The notes: generated by a model not told the origin, from the letters alone. Positions 18,162 through 27,210 are shown, counted from the first letter of the stretch. The stretch: 64,000 nucleotides of DNA from Spirosoma oryzicola (GCF_021233055.1 NZ_CP089538.1:4852501-4916500); one strand, 5' to 3'. Made by a program: numbers and translations.

Positions 18162-19232
18162 ATGAACGAGCACAGTAAAGATTTTTTGTATCAGTACCTT
18201 AACAATGCCTCACCAACGGGCTTCGAATCGTCGGGGCAGCAGATCTGGCTGGATTACCTCAAGCCGTACATCGACGAGCACATTGTCGATACATACGGAA
18301 CAGCCGTCGGTGTGATCGGCCCAGGAAAGGATTACAAAGTAGTGATCGAAGCCCACTCTGACGAGATTTCGTGGTTTGTCAACTACATCTCCGACGATGG
18401 CTATTTGTTTGTTCGGCGTAACGGTGGTTCTGATGCCCTGATTGCTCCTTCCATGCGCGTTCATCTTCACACCAAACAAGGCGTGGTCGATGGCGTGTTC
18501 GGCTGGCCGGCCATTCACGTTCGGGATCTCGCCAAAGATAGCGCTCCGAAAGTAACGGACCTGTTCATCGACGTAGGTGCTACCACCAAACAGGAAGTAC
18601 TGGACATGGGTATCCACGTTGGCACGGTCTGCACGTTCTCCGACGGCTTGATGGAGCTAAACGACCGCTATTTTGTTGGTCGGGCGTTGGACAACCGCAT
18701 GGGCGGCTTTATGATTGCGGAAGTAGCCCGGTTGCTGAAAGAAAATAACGTAACACTGCCCTTCACGCTCTACGTGGTCAACGCTGTTCAGGAGGAAATT
18801 GGACTGCGTGGCGCCGAAATGATTGCCCGGCGACTTCGCCCCGATCTGGCTATCTGTACCGACGTGACACACGATACCCAGTCGCCGAAATACGACAAGA
18901 AAGAACAGGGCGACCTTAAATGTGGCGACGGACCGGTGTTATGCTACGGACCAGCGGTGCAAAACAACGTCCTCGACTTCATGATCGGCGTTGCTGCACA
19001 GCAGAACATTGCGTTCCAGAGACAGGCGGTTAGCCGTTCGACAGGCACCGATACCGACGCCTTTGCCTACGCTACCGAAGGAATTGCATCGGCCCTGATT
19101 TCGCTCCCGCTCAAGTACATGCACACCACCGTCGAAACGGTTCACAAAGACGACGTGCAGAACGTGATCAAACTCATGTACGAAACCTTACTCGCCTTGA
19201 AAGGCGGAGAAGATTTCCGGTACATCAAATAA
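18162..19232 (+). CDS. M42 family aminopeptidase
   Basis: The protein has 356 residues. The two-metal aminopeptidase pattern of the M42 (FrvX/glucanase-like) family is complete: EAHSDEISW (His), GRALDNRMGG (bridging Asp), NAVQEEIGLRGAE (catalytic Glu pair), CTDVTH (Asp) and YMHTTVE (His). There is no signal peptide, so it acts in the cytoplasm, probably on short peptides. ATG 18162 is chosen over an in-frame TTG at 18120. A perfect hairpin follows the stop. Confidence 0.92.
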   Translation: MNEHSKDFLYQYLNNASPTGFESSGQQIWLDYLKPYIDEHIVDTYGTAVGVIGPGKDYKVVIEAHSDEISWFVNYISDDGYLFVRRNGGSDALIAPSMRVHLHTKQGVVDGVFGWPAIHVRDLAKDSAPKVTDLFIDVGATTKQEVLDMGIHVGTVCTFSDGLMELNDRYFVGRALDNRMGGFMIAEVARLLKENNVTLPFTLYVVNAVQEEIGLRGAEMIARRLRPDLAICTDVTHDTQSPKYDKKEQGDLKCGDGPVLCYGPAVQNNVLDFMIGVAAQQNIAFQRQAVSRSTGTDTDAFAYATEGIASALISLPLKYMHTTVETVHKDDVQNVIKLMYETLLALKGGEDFRYIK

Positions 19233-19237
19233 AGCTA

Positions 19238-19276
19238 AACCAGAAAGAGCCGGATCAGTGCCGGCTCTTTCTGGTT
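19238..19276. terminator. Bidirectional 16-bp hairpin terminator
   Basis: Perfect arms 19238-19253 and 19261-19276 (AACCAGAAAGAGCCGG) with a 7-nt loop, between the convergent M42 and LD-carboxypeptidase genes. Stem length and position suit termination from both sides; T-runs are weak. Confidence 0.8.
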
Positions 19277-19315
19277 CTAAGTACCTGTACCGATCGCTAT
19301 CGAGTTGTTCCTAGA

Positions 19316-20317
19316 CTAAAACACCAGCCGACTGCTACCACTACCTACTTCCAGCCGTATGGTGTGCCCAATGGGAAGAGCAAGATTCTGGTCAACGTGT
19401 CCAGCCGGAAAGTTAAACAAAACAGGATAGCTATACCCCGCAACGGCGTCGGCGATAATCTCGAATGCATTTTTTCCGAATGGCAACGACGGATTGATCC
19501 GCATATCGTTAAACTGTCCCACAACCAATCCGGCTAATTTTTCCAGCCGACCCGCCCGCCGAAGCTGCGTCATCATCCGGTCAACCGAGAAGAACGTTTC
19601 GTTAATATCTTCGATAAATAGAATTGTTCCGGCCAAATCGATATCCGTGAACGTACCAAGCGAATTAACCAGAATGGTAAGATTGCCTCCTACCAGCGGT
19701 CCTTCTGCTTCACCCACCCGGTTGAGCGCATGATCCGGCACTGCGTAATAGTCAGGCCCCTCACCAAACAGCCATTGCCGTACCGACTCAAGTGATTCCG
19801 CCCGGTCGGGATGGCCGTACTGCCGGGGCATCAACCCATGAATGCTTTGTATACCGTGCTTGTAAAGCAGACTGAGTAAGACGGTTATATCGCTAAACCC
19901 GACAAGCCATTTTGGATTCTGTTGCAGCCGTGTCACGTCTAGCTGATCAACAATCCGGTAACAACCATACCCGCCACGGGCGGCAAAGACTGCTTTTACG
20001 GAAGGATCATCAAACAACCGCTGCAAATCAGTACGTCGCAGTTCATCTGAACCCGCAAACGGACCATCAATAGTCCGAAGGCTATCACCTTCGATAACAT
20101 TTAACTGCCAAACATCGCGAAGAATACGCAAACCGTCGGACAATTCTTCGTAAGGAAACCAACTGGCGGGAGCTACCACGCCAACTGTATCACCGGGACG
20201 TAAAAAAGGAGGAACAATCAAGTCAGTTTTGTCTTTGCACCCCACTTTGGAGGCTGCTGTAGCTATATGCACGGTCGCCCCAAAAGGTTTGGTGAAACCG
20301 TTCGTTATGTACCACAA
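19316..20317 (-). CDS. LD-carboxypeptidase, peptidase family S66
   Basis: About 305-333 residues. The S66 triad can be placed: Ser in GFSDIT (residue 142 of the longest frame), Glu in FIEDINE and His in FPAGHVD, together with the N-terminal LRPGDTVGVVAPAS and FAARGGYGCYR. The family removes the terminal D-Ala from the L,D bond of muropeptide tetrapeptides in peptidoglycan recycling; microcin-immunity MccF proteins are relatives. The start is uncertain: there is no ATG before the domain, and the choices are TTG 20317, GTG 20272 and GTG 20245. The conserved core begins only about 35 residues in, so a later start is likely. Confidence 0.88.
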   Translation of the reverse strand: MWYITNGFTKPFGATVHIATAASKVGCKDKTDLIVPPFLRPGDTVGVVAPASWFPYEELSDGLRILRDVWQLNVIEGDSLRTIDGPFAGSDELRRTDLQRLFDDPSVKAVFAARGGYGCYRIVDQLDVTRLQQNPKWLVGFSDITVLLSLLYKHGIQSIHGLMPRQYGHPDRAESLESVRQWLFGEGPDYYAVPDHALNRVGEAEGPLVGGNLTILVNSLGTFTDIDLAGTILFIEDINETFFSVDRMMTQLRRAGRLEKLAGLVVGQFNDMRINPSLPFGKNAFEIIADAVAGYSYPVLFNFPAGHVDQNLALPIGHTIRLEVGSGSSRLVF

Positions 20318-20742
20318 AAGTAAGAATTCGGTAGCAGTTTTGGCACGGTTCGCGCTATAAGCCTTAAGCGCATTTTATACCACTTATGGACAACTAATCG
20401 ACTGATTTGAGGACCAAAAAGACTTCATAATGAGCGGCATAACCAAATCATATGAAAACTTATTCCTTTCTGATAGGAACCGCAAAAAGTACTACTGAAC
20501 TTTTAGCTAATTTTGGGGTTAGTGAGGTACTCCTCTTCCGCTTTAGACTAGCTTTTCGGGTATATGTTCTGTTTTTGACCAATAATCGTGTACTCTGCTC
20601 AGAAAAGAACTTTCTATTACTATTTAGCCTCCTGAAAAATTTCTGGCAACTTTAATAGAACCTTAACCAAAGAATTAAGTATAAATACTTACTTTAGCGA
20701 AAAAATTGGCGTGATCGCGCCAAATGGTACTAACCTACGAAG
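20318..20742 (+). promoter_or_regulatory. Leader of the glycan operon with an 18-bp near-palindrome
   Basis: This 425-bp AT-rich region has no gene I can support. Near its end TACTTTAG (20690-20697), one base off TAnnTTTG, is followed by TTGGCGTGATCGCGCCAA (20706-20723), a palindrome with one mismatched pair centred on GATC. Its place just after the possible -7 box suggests an operator for the GT2 operon. Confidence 0.45.
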
Positions 20743-21750
20743 ATGACATTAACCGAAGGTATGATTAGTATAGTCGTGCCAGCCTACAATGAGGAAGAGA
20801 ACTTGCCTGTTCTCGTTCATCGACTTATGGCTGTTATGAAGCCTTATCAATCGTATGAGATTCTGATTGTCGATGACGGTAGTTCGGATCAGACCCGATA
20901 CGTTCTTCGCCAGTTGAGCAAAGCTTACCCTGTAGTACGGTTTATCTCTTTTTCGCGAAACTTCGGTCATCAGATGGCGTTGCGAGCTGGTTACGAAAAC
21001 GCCAGAGGTCAGGCCGTCATCTGTCTGGATGCCGACCTTCAGCATCCGCCTGAACTTATCCCTACCCTAATTGCCAAATGGCAGGAAGGCTACGAAGTTG
21101 TTTATACCGTTCGGCAACCGGACGAAAGTCTGTCGTGGTTTAAACGTACAACCTCAAAACGATTCTATAGCCTACTTCGGAAGGTTTCAGGGTTAAAAAT
21201 TGAAGACGGCGCGGCTGATTTTCGGCTGCTGGACCGGAAAGTTATTGATACATTAAAGCAGTTCAAGGAGAACGATCTGTTCCTGCGCGGAGCCATCTCC
21301 TGGGTAGGTTTCCGCCAGTGCCGGATCTTGTATCAACCCGCTGCCCGCTACGCTGGCCGGTCAAAATACTCGTTTCGTAAAATGATGCAATTGGCCGCTA
21401 TGGGCATTACGTCGTTCTCGACGAAACCGCTCTATTTATCGGTATTGCTTGGTTTTGGGATGTTTTTGTTTGCCAGCCTGTTCGGACTGGAAACCTTGTA
21501 TGAGTATTTTTTCACCGACGCAACCGTATCGGGCTGGACGACCTTAGTCGTACTTTCTGTGCTGATTGGCGGTGCTCAATTTATTATGATCGGTATTATC
21601 GGCGTATATTTGGGCAAAACGTTTGTGGAAGTAAAACAGCGCCCCGCCTACATTATTGGCGATACGAGCGATATTGAGGAAACCGTTACCGTATGGGAAC
21701 CCCCAACCGAAGCACAGCTAGGAGAAGTATATTATTCACCGTTGACGTAG
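20743..21750 (+). CDS. Family 2 glycosyltransferase with two C-terminal membrane helices
   Basis: The protein has 335 residues. The GT2 fold shows SIVVPAYNEEENLPVL, VDDGSSDQT, the DxD-type CLDADLQHPPEL and a QxxRW-like region, followed by two membrane helices (about 228-250 and 265-290). This build is that of DPM1/ArnC/GtrB-type polyprenyl-phosphate sugar transferases, which attach a sugar to undecaprenyl phosphate at the inner membrane. The sugar is unknown. It is the first gene of a four-gene plus-strand unit, and its end overlaps the deacetylase gene by 58 nt. Confidence 0.88.
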   Translation: MTLTEGMISIVVPAYNEEENLPVLVHRLMAVMKPYQSYEILIVDDGSSDQTRYVLRQLSKAYPVVRFISFSRNFGHQMALRAGYENARGQAVICLDADLQHPPELIPTLIAKWQEGYEVVYTVRQPDESLSWFKRTTSKRFYSLLRKVSGLKIEDGAADFRLLDRKVIDTLKQFKENDLFLRGAISWVGFRQCRILYQPAARYAGRSKYSFRKMMQLAAMGITSFSTKPLYLSVLLGFGMFLFASLFGLETLYEYFFTDATVSGWTTLVVLSVLIGGAQFIMIGIIGVYLGKTFVEVKQRPAYIIGDTSDIEETVTVWEPPTEAQLGEVYYSPLT

Positions 21751-22502
21751 AAGAATTTGACACGGCTGTTGAGTTCGGCCACGACATTTCGCTGGACGAA
21801 CAGATAGCCGTTTCGACGCGGGGGCTGCGCCTGATAGCCGAACGATTTGATGCAGTGGGTGCGCGTACTACCCTTTTCACAACGGCCAACTACGCGCTTC
21901 ATGAGCCTGCCCTAATCCGGCAGCTTGCTACTAAGCATGAAATAGCTTCGCATGGCTATTATCACACGACGTTTGAACCAGCTGACTTACTAACATCACG
22001 GCTTGCTCTGGAAAAACTGCTCGACAAGCCCATAACCGGTTTTCGGCGGGCCCGCATGGGCTTTGTTAATCCGAACGATGTCCAGAAAGCGGGTTATCAG
22101 TATAATTCATCGTTGCACCCAACCTGGCTTCCGGGTCGTTACAATCATTGGGGCGAACCCCGGCACCCATTCCAGGAGTTAGGCGTCTGGCAAATTCCGG
22201 CTTCGGTAACGCCAAGACTGCGCCTTCCTTTGTTCTGGCTTAGTTTAAAAAACTTTCCTTTTTCGTATTACAAATCACTCTGCAAGCAAACACTAGCGAC
22301 GGATGGTTTTTTGAATCTGTACGTACATCCCTGGGAATTTACGGATCTAGCGGCTTACGAAAAGATACCGACCTATGTTCGTCGGCACTCGCGCGATGAG
22401 TTGCTCGATCGGGTCGAAGCGCTGTTACGTTACTTAAAACCAATGGGTGAATTTGAAACCATGGACGAATTTACCCGACAACTCGAAGCAGTTGCTCACT
22501 GA
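21693..22502 (+). CDS. Polysaccharide deacetylase family protein
   Basis: The protein has 269 residues. The NodB-type catalytic pattern is visible: LFTVDVEEFD (Asp pair), IASHGYYHTTF (HxxxH metal ligands), and a later His in YVHPWEF. The family removes N- or O-acetyl groups from polysaccharides, and the FDVEEFD-type start is like the DUF3473-containing exopolysaccharide deacetylases. There is no signal peptide. The start overlaps the GT2 gene by 58 nt in another frame, a sign of translational coupling; no alternative start removes the overlap without losing the VDVEEFD strand. Confidence 0.85.
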   Translation: MGTPNRSTARRSILFTVDVEEFDTAVEFGHDISLDEQIAVSTRGLRLIAERFDAVGARTTLFTTANYALHEPALIRQLATKHEIASHGYYHTTFEPADLLTSRLALEKLLDKPITGFRRARMGFVNPNDVQKAGYQYNSSLHPTWLPGRYNHWGEPRHPFQELGVWQIPASVTPRLRLPLFWLSLKNFPFSYYKSLCKQTLATDGFLNLYVHPWEFTDLAAYEKIPTYVRRHSRDELLDRVEALLRYLKPMGEFETMDEFTRQLEAVAH

Positions 22503-22533
22503 CCGGATCTTTTGCTTCTGATATCCTCTTTTG

Positions 22534-23715
22534 ATGCTGTCCTTTTTCAAAAAGCCTATATTCAGCGATTACCGCTTTATTTTTGGTGTTTACGCCCTGC
22601 TTACCTTATTCGCCAGCACGCGGATAGTAATTCTGCTCGACTCCAATAACTATAAGATTTTTTACTACTCGCTGTACCATTTGATAGACGGGAAAACGCT
22701 GTACAGTGAATACCCCGCCGAATACAGTGATCACTATCATTACGCCCCTACATTTGCGGCCTTATTCGCACCCATTTTTGCCCTGCCATTCCGAGTAGGG
22801 CTCTTTCTGTGGCATTTTCTGTTTGCTGGCGTTTGGGCGTTGGCTATTTACCGAATGCCGCTTACCCACCAGCAAAAAGTTTTCGCGTACTGGTTCTGTC
22901 TGCAAGAATTATTTACATCGCTGGTTAACAGCCAGACAAATCCGCTGATTGGTGCGATTCCGCTGTTCGCGTTCATTAGCTTTGAAAAAAAGCAACCCAT
23001 CTGGGCCGCCTTCTTTATCGTCCTTGGCTTTAACATCAAGATATACAGCCTTGTAGCAGCAGCTTTGTTTCTGTTGTATCCGCAAAAGATTCGTTTTTTA
23101 CTGGCAATGGTTGGCTGGGCTATCGTGCTTGGTTTGCTGCCACTTTTGTTTACATCTCCGGCAAAATTGCTCTGGCAGTACGAACTGTGGGTAAATCAAC
23201 TGCTGATCAAGTCCGATCATGACAAATGGGCGAATACCTCGATTCACCGACTTGTGCACCTGTTTATTTCCCCGGACGTGCCGACACCGGTCATTATCGG
23301 TTTCGGTGTAGCGCTGTTCTGCACGGTTTACATGCACATTAAACGGTTTACGCAGCGGTACTTCCGGATGCTGATGGTCGCTTCGATCCTGATCTTTCAG
23401 GTTATTTTCAACCCCGTTTCTGAATCGCCTACGTACATCACTGCCGTCACGGGCGTTATGCTCTGGTGGTTCTATTGCCCGCAGAGCGTATTGGACCGAG
23501 TCTTGCTAATCAGTTGCCTCGTCTTGACGGTTTTTTCGCCGAGTGATATATTTCCGGTCTATCTGCGCGATCGTTTTGTCTTACCATACGCGCTGAAAGC
23601 ATTACCTTGCGTGCTGATCTGGTTCCGAATTATTTACCTGATGCACAGACCGACTCCGTTTTCTTCGTCAACAGATGTTCGGGAGGCTGGGCTTTCACTC
23701 GAAAACAACACGTAG
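22534..23715 (+). CDS. GT87-like polytopic glycosyltransferase
   Basis: The protein has 393 residues with about ten membrane helices. The pattern of the DUF2029/GT87 family is present: an early acidic loop (YSEYPAEYSDHYHYAP) between helices 1 and 2 with the DxxxY-like residues, and a long periplasmic stretch. GT87 enzymes in mycobacteria use polyprenyl-phosphate mannose; by analogy this would use the lipid-linked sugar made by the neighbouring GT2 protein, which is inference. ATG 22534 is chosen over the preceding TTG. Confidence 0.75.
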   Translation: MLSFFKKPIFSDYRFIFGVYALLTLFASTRIVILLDSNNYKIFYYSLYHLIDGKTLYSEYPAEYSDHYHYAPTFAALFAPIFALPFRVGLFLWHFLFAGVWALAIYRMPLTHQQKVFAYWFCLQELFTSLVNSQTNPLIGAIPLFAFISFEKKQPIWAAFFIVLGFNIKIYSLVAAALFLLYPQKIRFLLAMVGWAIVLGLLPLLFTSPAKLLWQYELWVNQLLIKSDHDKWANTSIHRLVHLFISPDVPTPVIIGFGVALFCTVYMHIKRFTQRYFRMLMVASILIFQVIFNPVSESPTYITAVTGVMLWWFYCPQSVLDRVLLISCLVLTVFSPSDIFPVYLRDRFVLPYALKALPCVLIWFRIIYLMHRPTPFSSSTDVREAGLSLENNT

Positions 23716-23795
23716 TTCGCCACGGGGGCAGGCTCGAAGTAAGTAAACGTCGGTAGATCAATTACACAATCATCCTTTATCCAAACACAAACTAA

Positions 23796-24506
23796 ATGGC
23801 GCAAGGAGCGGCAACATGGCTTGATTTCTGGCAGGAAGAAAACGAATTTGACGACTCAATGTCCGTCAATTATGCTTACTTTCTGGCGCGGGTAGAGAAA
23901 TACATTCCTCTGTCGAAAAAGCTAAAGGTACTGGACATTGGCTCTGGTCCGGGCAATCTGGAAACGGCCTGGCACGACCGGGTTGCCGAGATCCACGGCC
24001 TGGATGTATCCAAACGATATAACGAGATCGCCCGCCAGAAACACGCCGGGCATCCAAACGTTTATTTTCACGATTTATCGCCGGACGATTATCTCAATTT
24101 TAGCCCGGTCCTGAACCAGAAGTTCGATGTGATCATCGTGATGAGCGTCGTTCAGTATTACCGCAATGCAGCCGAAGTAGAGCAGTTGCTAAAGGCAATA
24201 AAAGCGGTAGCTGCCCCCGGTGCCAAAGCCATGATCTGCGACCTGATGGTGGGGGGTAGTGTACTCAAAGACATTGGCAGCATCATCGGGCGTTCACTCC
24301 GGCAGGGTCAGTTGCTGACGATGATCAGACTTCTGATTCGCTTACGCTTATCGGCTTACTATACAGTGCGCAAGAATAACGGCTTTCTGGTAATTCCTAA
24401 ACAGGAGTGGCTGGCGATGTGCCAACGGTTGGGCTTGAACGCCCGCTTTGTGGAGGAGCCGCTGACGATGCAGCAGGAAAGACAAAATCTATTTATCGAG
24501 TTCTAG
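23796..24506 (+). CDS. Class I SAM-dependent methyltransferase
   Basis: The protein has 236 residues. Motif I is VLDIGSGPGNLE (about 45-56), then IHGLDVSKRY, FHDLSPDDY and VIIVMSVVQYY. It has an unstructured lead and a C-terminal cap typical of small-molecule or sugar O-methyltransferases. As the last gene of the glycan unit, 80 nt after the GT87-like gene, it may methylate a sugar of the same product. Confidence 0.85.
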   Translation: MAQGAATWLDFWQEENEFDDSMSVNYAYFLARVEKYIPLSKKLKVLDIGSGPGNLETAWHDRVAEIHGLDVSKRYNEIARQKHAGHPNVYFHDLSPDDYLNFSPVLNQKFDVIIVMSVVQYYRNAAEVEQLLKAIKAVAAPGAKAMICDLMVGGSVLKDIGSIIGRSLRQGQLLTMIRLLIRLRLSAYYTVRKNNGFLVIPKQEWLAMCQRLGLNARFVEEPLTMQQERQNLFIEF

Positions 24507-24528
24507 ACGATGCTGATCGTTGACAGTA

Positions 24529-24855
24529 TTAGATAAATACCACGTCGTCGATCACGTCGGTACCCATGTCTTTATTAACGAGCTGGATGAGCTTTTGCTT
24601 CGCGTTAACAAGTTCATTGCGCAAGGGAGCCGACGTAATTTCAATATGCAACTTGCGGTCCCGAACGTAGATCCGGTTGGTCCGCGAGGCAATGGTTGGT
24701 CCCATCATGCGGCCCCAAAACGCTTCGAGGTAGGTTTCGTTAAAGCGCGTCTGGAGTTGATAGGCTTTCAGTAACTGCCCGATTGCATCCTTCAACGATG
24801 TAGTTCCGGAGGTTCGTGTAGCGTTTTCGCGATTATAACGGTAAGTCTGGCTCAT
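24529..24855 (-). CDS. DUF721 (DciA-like) protein
   Basis: The protein has 108 residues with the DUF721 signature WGRMMGPTIASRTNRIYVRDRKLHIEI followed by LRNEL and a short tail (motif at about 49-80). In other bacteria DciA, a DUF721 protein, loads the replicative helicase DnaB. Whether this short form does so in Bacteroidota is an inference. The start ATG 24855 is two codons inside the longest frame; a good -7 box is upstream. Confidence 0.85.
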   Translation of the reverse strand: MSQTYRYNRENATRTSGTTSLKDAIGQLLKAYQLQTRFNETYLEAFWGRMMGPTIASRTNRIYVRDRKLHIEITSAPLRNELVNAKQKLIQLVNKDMGTDVIDDVVFI

Positions 24856-24874
24856 CAGCAACGTATCTTCCTTA

Positions 24875-24882
24875 CAAAAGTA
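24875..24882 (-). promoter_or_regulatory. Candidate -7 box for the DUF721 gene
   Basis: On the minus strand this reads TACTTTTG, a full match to TAnnTTTG, 20 nt before the ATG at 24855. Confidence 0.5.
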
Positions 24883-24960
24883 AACATCAGGCGGACTAAA
24901 TACGCCCTACCAAACCGCGAAGTTGAAAAAATAACCCAACGGTAGAAAATCCCCCTGGCG

Positions 24961-24992
24961 TTTGGATTGGCGCCGTTTGCCTATTATACTTG
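24961..24992 (+). promoter_or_regulatory. Candidate promoter of metX
   Basis: TTTG at 24961-24964 and TATACTTG at 24985-24992 (one base off TAnnTTTG) are 20 nt apart, fitting a Bacteroidota -33/-7 pair. Transcription would begin just upstream of the SAM riboswitch. Confidence 0.6.
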
Positions 24993-25050
24993 CGCTATCA
25001 AGTCAATTGTCAGGCGTCAATCCAAACTCCGACGTCAATTGATTTATACA

Positions 25051-25124
25051 GAAGCGAGGAGAGATCAGGCTCTGCGAATCGCTGGCAACCTACCACTTGG
25101 CAAGGTGCTAACTCCTGCCTAAAG
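25051..25124 (+). promoter_or_regulatory. SAM riboswitch (S-box type) upstream of metX
   Basis: The hallmark S-box elements are present: GGCAACC at 25084-25090 and AAGGTGCTAA followed by CTCC (25102-25115). The P1 helix pairs GCGAGGAG (25054-25061, one bulged G) with CTCCTGC (25112-25118), and P3 pairs ACCT with AGGT. S-box RNAs bind S-adenosylmethionine and switch off methionine genes, and the downstream gene makes O-acetylhomoserine for methionine, which supports the call. The loops are short compared with the textbook form. Confidence 0.82.
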
Positions 25125-25227
25125 CAACCGCAGCAGCGGATCATTAGGGACTATAAATCGTATACTTAAATGCGCTATACTCAGCACTGTACGCCCCCCG
25201 CGGCCTACTAAGCATACTACCCTATTA

Positions 25228-25258
25228 AACCGAAGACCGGGAGTGGTCTTGGGCGGTT
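25228..25258 (+). terminator. Hairpin between riboswitch and metX, likely expression platform
   Basis: AACCG AAGACC, loop GGGAGT, GGTCTT, bulge GGG, CGGTT: an 11-bp stem followed by a moderately T-rich stretch (TCTTTATGTTT), 43 nt before the metX ATG. It may act as an attenuator or block the translation start. No anti-terminator pairing was worked out. Confidence 0.5.
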
Positions 25259-25300
25259 CTTTATGTTTACGATTTTCAGTTTGCGCGGTCTTCACTGAAA

Positions 25301-26386
25301 ATGTCAGGCCAGAAAACGCATTATCCATTGGACATTCATTATTTCGACTACAAATATTCGTTCCCTCTCGAATCGGGCGAGAGCCTGCCGGGCTTTCAAC
25401 TGGCCTACACGACACGCGGAACACTAAACGACGAAGGTTCTAACGTTGTCTGGATTTGCCATGCCCTGACCGGTAACGCTGACCCCGGCGATTGGTGGGG
25501 CGGTATGGTCGGTCAAGGGAAATATTTCAATCCGGAAAATCACTTCATCGTCTGTGCCAATGTGCTTGGTTCCTGCTATGGATCAACGGGCCCGCTGTCA
25601 ACCAACCCCAGCACGGGTCGACCTTTTCATCACGACTTTCCCGCGCTAACGATCCGCGATATGGTCGAAGCATTGGATTTACTGCGTCAGGAACTGGGAA
25701 TCGAAAAAATTCACACCTGCATCGGCGGCTCTCTCGGCGGTGAACAAGCAGTTGAGTGGGCTATTTTACGCCCTCAGTTAATTGAGAATCTGGTGCTTAT
25801 TGCAGCGAGTGCTGTAGCCTCTCCCTGGTGTATTGCCTTCAATGAAGCACAGCGTATGGCCATCGAGGCCGATCCTACCTGGATCGAACAGCGCGACGAT
25901 GCGGGAACAGCAGGTATGCGAGCAGCGCGGGCAATGGCCATGATCTCGTACCGGAATTATGACACCTACGGCTTTACGCAGGCGCTCGACAACAATGAGC
26001 AACTGGACGGTTACAAAGCGGCTAGTTACCAACGCTACCAAGGCGAAAAAATAGCGGATCGTTTTAATGCCTTTACGTATTGGACGCTTTCGAAAGTTAT
26101 GGATTCGCACAACGTTGGTCGTAACCGGGGAAGTATTCTGAATGCGCTCAATCAAATAAAAGCCCGAACCTTAGTTGTCGGTATTCGCTCGGATTTACTT
26201 TTCCCGCCAACTGAGCAGCAGTTCCTGGCCCGGCACATTCCAGAGGCCACCTACGAAGAAATTGATTCGCTTTATGGGCACGACGGTTTCCTGATCGAGT
26301 TCCGTCCCTTGGCGGGTATTATGCGGAAGTGGGTAACGGCTACTCAACCCAGTTCAACGAACGTAGCGGAGGTAGTTAAGAAGTAG
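25301..26386 (+). CDS. metX: Homoserine O-acetyltransferase
   Basis: The protein has 361 residues. It is an alpha/beta-hydrolase of the MetX family that acetylates homoserine with acetyl-CoA in methionine synthesis. The nucleophile is Ser144 in GGSLGGEQAVEWA, with Asp298 (GIRSDLLFPP) and His327 (YGHDGFLIEF) completing the triad. The N-terminal IHYFDYKYSF and NVLGSCYGSTGP also fit. Homoserine O-succinyl- and serine O-acetyltransferases share the fold, so the acyl donor is inferred. The SAM riboswitch in its leader supports a methionine role. Confidence 0.93.
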   Translation: MSGQKTHYPLDIHYFDYKYSFPLESGESLPGFQLAYTTRGTLNDEGSNVVWICHALTGNADPGDWWGGMVGQGKYFNPENHFIVCANVLGSCYGSTGPLSTNPSTGRPFHHDFPALTIRDMVEALDLLRQELGIEKIHTCIGGSLGGEQAVEWAILRPQLIENLVLIAASAVASPWCIAFNEAQRMAIEADPTWIEQRDDAGTAGMRAARAMAMISYRNYDTYGFTQALDNNEQLDGYKAASYQRYQGEKIADRFNAFTYWTLSKVMDSHNVGRNRGSILNALNQIKARTLVVGIRSDLLFPPTEQQFLARHIPEATYEEIDSLYGHDGFLIEFRPLAGIMRKWVTATQPSSTNVAEVVKK

Positions 26387-26547
26387 ACTTCCCATTTTTT
26401 CGCGGGTACGATCAGACCAAATACTCATGTGTTTAACGATGTGCTGCAACACATTCTTTGCTTTTGAGTTATCATAACTTAGCACGGTACACATAACGTA
26501 CCCTTTATACGAAGCCATAAGGCAAAACTTAACCAATTTATAACCAG

Positions 26548-27156
26548 ATGATCTGGTACGAAGACGAAGTTCGACAGCTCGAAACTAAAATTAAGTCTAA
26601 TCTATCTACGTCGGACCGAGTCGTATTTTACGGCAGTTCGTCTATCCGCCTTTGGTCAACACTGGCGCAGGATTTTCCGGATATCACAGCGCTTAATTTA
26701 GGCTTCGGGGGCTCAACACTGGCGGCCTGCGCGTGGTTTTTTGAACGATTGGTCGTTCCCGCTAACCCCAGGTGCATTGTATTTTACGCCGGTGATAACG
26801 ATCTGGGTGATAATCGCCATCCGGAAGAAGTATACTTGTTTTTCTGCGCACTGGCGGAAAAGGTACGTCGGCAGTTACCCGATACCCAATTTTACTACCT
26901 GTCCATAAAACTCAGCCCTGCTCGCTGGGATATTGCCGATAAGATTCGCGCGACCAATAAACTCATTGCCGACAAAATAAATGAGCTGCCAAACTTTAAA
27001 ACCATTGACATGACAACTGCTTTGTTGGGTACTGATGGTAAGCCACGTCGCGAGTTTTTTCAGGCTGATGGTCTTCACCTTACCCCGGCAGGTTATCAGG
27101 TTTGGAAGCAGGTTTTACAGCAATTACAAATCTTTAATAATTTGTTTACGTACTAA
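26548..27156 (+). CDS. SGNH/GDSL hydrolase
   Basis: The protein has 202 residues. The four SGNH blocks are visible: VFYGSSSIRLW (catalytic Ser), NLGFGGSTL (Gly), YAGDNDLGD (Asn) and ADGLHLTPAGY (Asp-His). There is no signal peptide. The family hydrolyses esters of lipids or sugars, and the GSSS form is typical of the platelet-activating-factor acetylhydrolase-like branch. The next gene, 54 nt on, is another esterase. Confidence 0.88.
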   Translation: MIWYEDEVRQLETKIKSNLSTSDRVVFYGSSSIRLWSTLAQDFPDITALNLGFGGSTLAACAWFFERLVVPANPRCIVFYAGDNDLGDNRHPEEVYLFFCALAEKVRRQLPDTQFYYLSIKLSPARWDIADKIRATNKLIADKINELPNFKTIDMTTALLGTDGKPRREFFQADGLHLTPAGYQVWKQVLQQLQIFNNLFTY

Positions 27157-27210
27157 GCTGCCATTGTTTGCGTTGCCTGCTGCAATTTCACCGTAACTAC
27201 CGCCATCACT

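Noticed and set aside
20452..20655. 67-codon frame starting MKTYSFLIG in the leader of the glycan operon
   Set aside because: No recognised family, no clear ribosome-binding site, and the hydrophobic composition fits AT-rich spacer DNA.
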